Below, one piece after another: positions 59,613-64,000 of a stretch of DNA of 64,000 nucleotides (position 1 is the stretch's first letter; every line of letters starts with the position of its first letter). The DNA is from UBA5314 sp040217815 (GTDB taxonomy: Bacteria > Bacillota > Syntrophomonadia > Syntrophomonadales > Syntrophomonadaceae): positions 1 to 64,000 of the forward strand of contig JBEHWI010000010.1 of NCBI GenBank assembly GCA_040217815.1, written 5' to 3'. Below the pieces are notes generated by a model, which saw nothing but the letters and a program-made list of their open reading frames with translations, was not told where the DNA came from and made no database searches. The translations under genes and the position numbers were made by a program.

Positions 59613-60629
59613 ATGGCATTGAAAATTGCGGTTTTGATGAGCGGAGGGGTGGACTCCACCGTCAGTGCTCTTTTGTTAAAGGAAGCCGGACACCGGATCC
59701 TGGGGTTGACCATGGTAGGCTGGGATGAGCAAGCCGCTCAACAGGCGGCCACTGCTGCCCTCGGCCTGGGAATCGAGCATCGGGTCGTGGATCTGCGCGG
59801 TGTTTTTCAGGAAAAGGTGGTGGACTATTTTTGCCGCTCCTACGAGAGGGGAGAAACCCCCAACCCCTGTGTTGAATGCAACCGCTGGGTTAAATTCGGA
59901 GCCCTGCTGGGCGCCGCCCGTCAAATGGGCTGTGACAAGGTGGCGACCGGCCACTATGCCCGGATTGAGGAAAGAAACGGCGGACGTTTCCTGCTTAAAA
60001 GGGGAATTGATCAGAATAAAGACCAGAGCTATTTCTTATATGCACTAACCCAGCAGCAACTGGCTCATATTATTTTTCCCCTGGGTGATCTGCTAAAAAA
60101 TGAGGTTCGGGATGTAGCTCACAGACACGGAATGCCCGTAGCCGAGGAAAAGGAAAGCCAGGAGATATGTTTTGTATCTGATGACTATCGCGACTTTCTT
60201 GCTGATAAAATTGTCGCCCACCCGGGTGATATAGTAGACGGCTATGGCAAGGTGCTGGGAACCCACCGGGGTATTCCCTTTTATACTATTGGCCAGCGCA
60301 GGGGCCTGGGGATAGCCGGGGGACGCCCCCTGTACGTCACCGCCCTGGAGCTAAAAAGTAACCGGGTGGTTATGGGCGATAACCATGAACTGTTTTCGCA
60401 AAGCTTAGTGGCTGAAGAATGCAACTTCATAACCATCGATGCATTGGCGGGCTCTATGCCAGTGCAGGCTAAAATCCGCTATCGCGCTGCCCTGGCCGAG
60501 GCGGTAATCGCTCCGCAGGAGAGTCTGGTCAAAGTAGAATTCAAAGAAGCGCAGCGTGCCATTACCCCCGGCCAATCCGTAGTTTTCTACGACGGCGACT
60601 ACGTAGTCGGCGGCGGCCGCATAATATAA
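59613..60629 (+). CDS. mnmA: tRNA-specific 2-thiouridylase
   Basis: A 338-residue enzyme that 2-thiolates U34 of tRNA. P-loop SGGVDS at 10-15, the catalytic Cys pair C86 (in TPNPCVECN) and C186 (in SQEICFV), KDQSYFL near 137, and YTIGQRRGLGIAG near 230. It is slightly shorter than the E. coli enzyme. GAAAGCGAG precedes ATG. It commonly follows the IscS/CymR block in Firmicutes; here it is alone, upstream of PRC-barrel and alaS genes. Confidence 0.93.
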   Translation: MALKIAVLMSGGVDSTVSALLLKEAGHRILGLTMVGWDEQAAQQAATAALGLGIEHRVVDLRGVFQEKVVDYFCRSYERGETPNPCVECNRWVKFGALLGAARQMGCDKVATGHYARIEERNGGRFLLKRGIDQNKDQSYFLYALTQQQLAHIIFPLGDLLKNEVRDVAHRHGMPVAEEKESQEICFVSDDYRDFLADKIVAHPGDIVDGYGKVLGTHRGIPFYTIGQRRGLGIAGGRPLYVTALELKSNRVVMGDNHELFSQSLVAEECNFITIDALAGSMPVQAKIRYRAALAEAVIAPQESLVKVEFKEAQRAITPGQSVVFYDGDYVVGGGRII

Positions 60630-60677
60630 CAAGCCTGTAAATGATTTTGATTTGTTCAAATAAAAAGGGACATTGGA

Positions 60678-60754
60678 GGGACATTGGGGACGGAGCTTGT
60701 TGTCCCTCCCTCTGATTCTTCGGGTGGGACAACAAGCTCCGTCCCCAATGTCCC
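60678..60754. repeat. Perfect 29-bp inverted repeat
   Basis: The arms 60678-60706 and 60726-60754 are exact complements (GGGACATTGGGGACGGAGCT... at the left) with a 19-base loop. A partial second copy of GGGACATTGG lies at 60667-60676. This looks like the GGGACATTGGGGACGG palindromes scattered in several Clostridia and could also end mnmA transcription. Confidence 0.8.
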
Positions 60755-60889
60755 TTTTACATTCCCAAGAAATGTAACAAAGCCTCCGTCTCCCTGTTGC
60801 AAATAATGGCACCGGAATTCCGGTGCATTATTTTTTTGCGTCGGGAAATCTTAAAACTTAGGTAAGTTGTGTTAATGGGACGGTGAGGT

Positions 60890-61357
60890 ATGAGGCTGCG
60901 GGATATGGAAAACATGCCCTTGTTTGACCGGGGACGGGCCCGGGTGATGGGCAGGGTTTTGCGGGGTGTGGTGGGGGATGACTTGGTGCTGTTCTATCTG
61001 GTGGTGGAATTAAGTGACGGCCAGACCGGCATGATTGAGCGCAGTGATTTTGAACTGGGCCCGGACGCGGTTATCGTGGGCCGTCCGGATATGATTAAAT
61101 CCTATGCCCATGGGGAAGAATTATCAATATACCAGCTAAAGGTGGGGGACACGGTTTTTGATCAGGATGGCCGGGAATTGGGGGTATTAAGCGACTTTAT
61201 CATATCCCCGGAACATAAACTGGTCGATGCGGTGGAAGTTTCAGCAGGCCTCATCGAAGATCTTATTGACGGACGACGGCAGATTCCGCTGGAGCATGTT
61301 GCCTGGAAGAGCACCACTTCGATGCTGGTTCAAGACCAAGGAGGAGATCCGATGTGA
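60890..61357 (+). CDS. PRC-barrel domain protein
   Basis: A 155-residue protein with a PRC-barrel (VGDTVFDQDGRELGVLSDFIISPEHK near residue 83) and an N-terminal barrel-like segment (GRARVMGRVLRGVVGDDLVLFYLV). Role unknown; PRC-barrels often act as protein-interaction modules in RNA processing or cell-surface assembly. It is first of a tight run of four genes (with zinc-ribbon, small TM and AI-2E genes) whose ends overlap or abut. Confidence 0.75.
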   Translation: MRLRDMENMPLFDRGRARVMGRVLRGVVGDDLVLFYLVVELSDGQTGMIERSDFELGPDAVIVGRPDMIKSYAHGEELSIYQLKVGDTVFDQDGRELGVLSDFIISPEHKLVDAVEVSAGLIEDLIDGRRQIPLEHVAWKSTTSMLVQDQGGDPM

Positions 61358-61530
61358 TTATCAAGTGCCCCGTATGCAGAAGTTCCCAGGTAGGCCGGGT
61401 GGGCAGCGATCAGTTCTATTGCTGGAATTGCTTTGTCGAGTTTAACTTTAATAAAGGCCGGGTCAACCTTTATGAAGTCGCTGAGGATGGAAGCCTGCAG
61501 GCTATGGAACGCTCCCCGGAGCTGATTTAA
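61354..61530 (+). CDS. small zinc-ribbon protein
   Basis: A 58-residue protein with knuckles CPVC near residue 5 and CWNC near residue 23, forming a single zinc ribbon, and an acidic C-terminus. GTG 61354 overlaps the previous stop by four bases with GGAGGAG upstream, so it is translationally coupled to the PRC-barrel gene. Function unknown. Confidence 0.7.
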   Translation: MIIKCPVCRSSQVGRVGSDQFYCWNCFVEFNFNKGRVNLYEVAEDGSLQAMERSPELI

Positions 61531-61549
61531 CCTGCCGGGAGGTGATTTT

Positions 61550-61723
61550 ATGAGATATATACGTCCCATGTTTATCGGTATGATGCTGGGTTCAGTAGCC
61601 AGTATGCTGCTGTTATCCAAAGGCAATGGAACCCGGCAGGTAATGGCCAGGGTGAAGCGCACTATAAACCTGCTCAATTATGTCGGACAGGAGTTGGGTC
61701 TGCCCGGCAAAAGGCAGGGCTAA
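61550..61723 (+). CDS. small single-TM protein (YtxH-like)
   Basis: A 57-residue protein with one N-terminal TM (FIGMMLGSVASMLLL) and a basic helical tail (RQVMARVKRTINLLNYVGQ), the layout of small YtxH-like membrane proteins. GGGAGG precedes ATG 61550. The stop abuts the AI-2E start at 61724. Confidence 0.65.
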   Translation: MRYIRPMFIGMMLGSVASMLLLSKGNGTRQVMARVKRTINLLNYVGQELGLPGKRQG

Positions 61724-62818
61724 ATGCAAAATAAGATCAACCGGCTATTTCGTTTAAGCCTGGTTTTGTTGGCCGCTGCCGCCCTGGTTTACCTTTTGTA
61801 TAAGGTACGGGAAATCCTGCTCACATTCGGCATGGCCGCTTTGATTGCCTATGTCTGTTTTCGCCCGGTACTGGCCATTGAAAAAAAGGGTTTGAAACGG
61901 ACCTGGGCAATTCTACTTTTTTATTCGATTTTTCTGGCCTTTCTTACCCTGGTTTTGTGGGTTACTATTCCCATAATGATAAAGGAAATCGGTGATCTGG
62001 CCCGGCTCCTTCCCCAGTATGCCCAGCAGGCCCAGCAATTGACCGGCGCCGTACAAAATTCTGCCATGCCGGCCCGGGTGGGGAGCTTGATAGGGGATAA
62101 TATGGCTGCCATTGAAAATTCGGTTTATGACAGCCTGCGCAATTTTTTAAACAGTCTGGATGTATTTTTTAGCCGGGTTATTGCCATTGTCTTTTCACCC
62201 ATTCTGGCTTTTTATATTATGAACGACTGGGAAAGGCTTAAGGATGGCTTTCTAGGCCTTTTTACCCCGGGCGGGCGGCGTGATGCGGTATTCCTTTTTC
62301 ACAAGATAGATCTGGTTTTAATGGAGTTTATAAAGGGAAATCTGCTGGTCGCGGTCATAGTTGGGTGTGCGGTAGGAGTCACCGCCGCAATTTTAGGGGT
62401 CCGGCTTCCCCTGCTCATCGGTTTGGGTGCGGCCATTGCCGAATTAATACCTTTCTTTGGGGCTTTTTTGGGTGCCATACCGGCTTTGATTATCGCCTTT
62501 TCCCAGTCTCTCAAACTTGGTTTTTATGTGGCTCTGGCCATTTTATTTATTCAACAATTGGAAGGTAATATATTGACCCCGCGCATTGTTGGGGCAAGGT
62601 TGGGTATGCATCCCCTGTTGATGGTTTTTGCGCTGCTGGCCGGTGGGGAGCTTTTCGGGATTTGGGGGCTTCTGGCCGCAGTTCCGGTGGTTGCGGTCCT
62701 CAAGGTGATTGCTGTCTGGATGTTTGAGAAACTGATCAGTTCCAATCAGGAAAATATGGATAATAAGGATTTGTTGACAGAGCCTGATATATCCAGGAAA
62801 ATAAATAACAAAGTGTAG
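61724..62818 (+). CDS. AI-2E family transporter
   Basis: A 364-residue polytopic membrane protein with about eight TM helices. Family signs are GMAALIAYVCFRPVLAIEKKG near the start, the central ARLLPQYAQQAQQLT helix, and the C-terminal QQLEGNILTPRIVGARLGMHPL motif typical of the AI-2E/PerM family. Members export or exchange diverse solutes; the substrate here is unknown. It abuts the preceding small gene and lies just before alaS, a common order in Firmicutes. Confidence 0.9.
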   Translation: MQNKINRLFRLSLVLLAAAALVYLLYKVREILLTFGMAALIAYVCFRPVLAIEKKGLKRTWAILLFYSIFLAFLTLVLWVTIPIMIKEIGDLARLLPQYAQQAQQLTGAVQNSAMPARVGSLIGDNMAAIENSVYDSLRNFLNSLDVFFSRVIAIVFSPILAFYIMNDWERLKDGFLGLFTPGGRRDAVFLFHKIDLVLMEFIKGNLLVAVIVGCAVGVTAAILGVRLPLLIGLGAAIAELIPFFGAFLGAIPALIIAFSQSLKLGFYVALAILFIQQLEGNILTPRIVGARLGMHPLLMVFALLAGGELFGIWGLLAAVPVVAVLKVIAVWMFEKLISSNQENMDNKDLLTEPDISRKINNKV

Positions 62819-62843
62819 AATGCGGGAAAGAGGAGGCTTCGTT

Positions 62844-64000
62844 GTGTGGACCAGCAGTAAGATCCGGAAGACCTTTTTAGACTACTTTGCTGAAAGAGGC
62901 CATACGGTGGTTGATAGTTCATCGTTAGTACCGGCTGAAGATCCGACCCTGTTGTTTACCAATGCCGGTATGAATCAATTTAAAGACATATTTCTCGGTT
63001 TGGAGAAGCGCAATTATGCACGCGCCACGACTTCCCAGAAATGTGTCAGGGCCGGGGGAAAACACAATGACCTGGATACGGTCGGCCGTACTGCCCGCCA
63101 CCATACCTTCTTTGAAATGCTGGGTAATTTCTCCTTTGGAGATTATTTTAAAAGGGAAGCCATCGATTACGCATGGGATCTTTTAACCCGAGTGATCGGC
63201 ATCCCCAAAGAATACCTGTGGATTACCATATATAAAGACGATGATGAAGCCAACCAGCTGTGGCAGGAAGTTGCCGGTGTGCCGGCTGAGCGCATCGTTC
63301 GTCTGGGCGAAAAGGACAACTTCTGGTCCATGGGGGACACCGGCCCCTGCGGCCCCTGCAGTGAAATTCACTACGACCGGGGCGAAGCCTTTGCCTGTGG
63401 TCCAAACTGCGGCCTGGGAAGTTGTGACTGCGACCGCTACCTGGAGATCTGGAACCTGGTGTTTATGCAGTTTAACCGCGATGAGAGCGGCACTATGACC
63501 CCGCTGCCCAGGCCCAGCATTGACACCGGCGCGGGTCTGGAAAGGCTTACTTCTATCCTGCAGAATGTCTCCAGTAATTTTGATACCGATCTGTTTAAAC
63601 CGATCCTGGCTTTTGTTGAAGAAATTACCGGGAAAACTTATGATCCCGGTGAAGCAGGCTTCCCCTTCCGGGTTATTGCCGATCACAGCCGGGCCTGCAC
63701 TTTCCTGATAAGCGACGGGATTCTTCCCAGCAACGAAGGGCGGGGCTATGTTTTGCGCCGCATTTTGCGCCGGGCGGTCCGTTTTGGCCGGGTTTTGGGA
63801 TTGGAGGAACCCTTCCTTTACCGCCATGTTGATGTGGTAGTGGAACTCATGAAAGAAGCCTATCCAGATCTGGAAAGCAAACGCGATTTCGTGAAGGAAG
63901 TTATCCGCCTGGAAGAAGAACGCTTCTTTACCACCCTCAACGAAGGAATGAAAAAGGTTGATGAGATCATACGCCAGACCAAAGGCCGGGCCGAAAAAGT
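62844..64000 (+). CDS. alaS: alanyl-tRNA synthetase (5' part, runs off the window)
   Basis: The first 385 codons of AlaRS. Text includes SSKIRKTFLDYFAERGHTVV, TNAGMNQFKDIFLG, KCVRAGGKHNDLDTVG, TARHHTFFEMLGNFSFGDYF and RLGEKDNFWSMGDTGPCGPC, all diagnostic of the class II catalytic domain. GTG 62844 follows AGAGGAGG. The editing and C-Ala domains lie outside the window. Confidence 0.95.
   Translation, partial: MWTSSKIRKTFLDYFAERGHTVVDSSSLVPAEDPTLLFTNAGMNQFKDIFLGLEKRNYARATTSQKCVRAGGKHNDLDTVGRTARHHTFFEMLGNFSFGDYFKREAIDYAWDLLTRVIGIPKEYLWITIYKDDDEANQLWQEVAGVPAERIVRLGEKDNFWSMGDTGPCGPCSEIHYDRGEAFACGPNCGLGSCDCDRYLEIWNLVFMQFNRDESGTMTPLPRPSIDTGAGLERLTSILQNVSSNFDTDLFKPILAFVEEITGKTYDPGEAGFPFRVIADHSRACTFLISDGILPSNEGRGYVLRRILRRAVRFGRVLGLEEPFLYRHVDVVVELMKEAYPDLESKRDFVKEVIRLEEERFFTTLNEGMKKVDEIIRQTKGRAEK

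Noticed and set aside
63183..63827. A 214-residue frame antisense to alaS
   Set aside because: It runs opposite the diagnostic AlaRS catalytic text.

Overview
The window reads as a chromosomal segment of a mid-GC, strictly anaerobic, endospore-lineage Firmicute (Clostridia). I infer a Syntrophomonas-like organism. The reasons are Shine-Dalgarno GGAGG sites with frequent GTG and TTG starts, SLH-anchored and copper-amine-oxidase-stalk secreted proteins, VanW and Ku/LigD genes, a sigma-54-linked thiolase, an enoyl-CoA hydratase, a CoA-transferase, a rubrerythrin, and the rarA / mnmA / PRC-barrel / AI-2E / alaS block. The genus is inference; the gene content is read directly from translation.

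Layout. 1-12.5 kb: a mixed set of metabolic and surface genes (DUF3267 protease-like protein, Ldh2-type dehydrogenase, aldo/keto reductase, acetyltransferase, FN3 secreted protein, methyltransferase, ferredoxin-nitroreductase), a PAS-GGDEF-HD-GYP protein, and a GntR-ABC transporter operon with a clear promoter and operator. 12.5-21 kb: a second PAS-GGDEF-HD-GYP protein, an odd PAS-HisKA-REC-winged-helix protein with no ATPase domain, a second FN3/stalk protein, an acetyl-CoA hydrolase/transferase, a lipoprotein and a small conserved protein. 21-34 kb: a large SLH protein with 96-residue tandem repeats, an LpdD-like/UbiD pair, VanW, PRC-barrel, a TM/coiled protein, the DUF6179/DUF6323 pair and an enoyl-CoA hydratase. 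34-40 kb: a thiolase behind a textbook sigma-54 promoter with distant inverted sites, its probable PAS-AAA+-Fis activator, a zinc-ribbon protein, a 34-residue membrane protein, Rrf2 and rubrerythrin.

40-50 kb is the accessory region and the most interesting part. Same-strand genes encode a SLOG-domain four-TM protein, a TIR-TM-TPR protein, a 917-residue PfkB-like/AAA+/RyR protein, a second TIR protein, a zinc-ribbon fragment, a membrane-anchored unknown, an ankyrin-like fragment and a divergent FtsZ/tubulin-like protein. They are followed by a decayed Hsp70 (DnaK) fragment and an ADP-ribosylglycohydrolase. TIR, SLOG and RyR are the domain types linked to NAD-derived nucleotide signalling in bacterial conflict systems such as Thoeris. 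I propose a membrane-acting, TIR-triggered nucleotide signalling system here.

50-64 kb is mostly housekeeping: asnS, a split NHEJ set (LigD polymerase, LigD ligase, Ku), CsoR-trxA, rarA, mnmA, PRC-barrel, small proteins, an AI-2E transporter and the 5' part of alaS. A family of four related palindromic intergenic elements is scattered through the window. One sits inside a 19-bp direct repeat and two carry tandem hairpins with GGA loops. A separate perfect 29-bp inverted repeat lies after mnmA.
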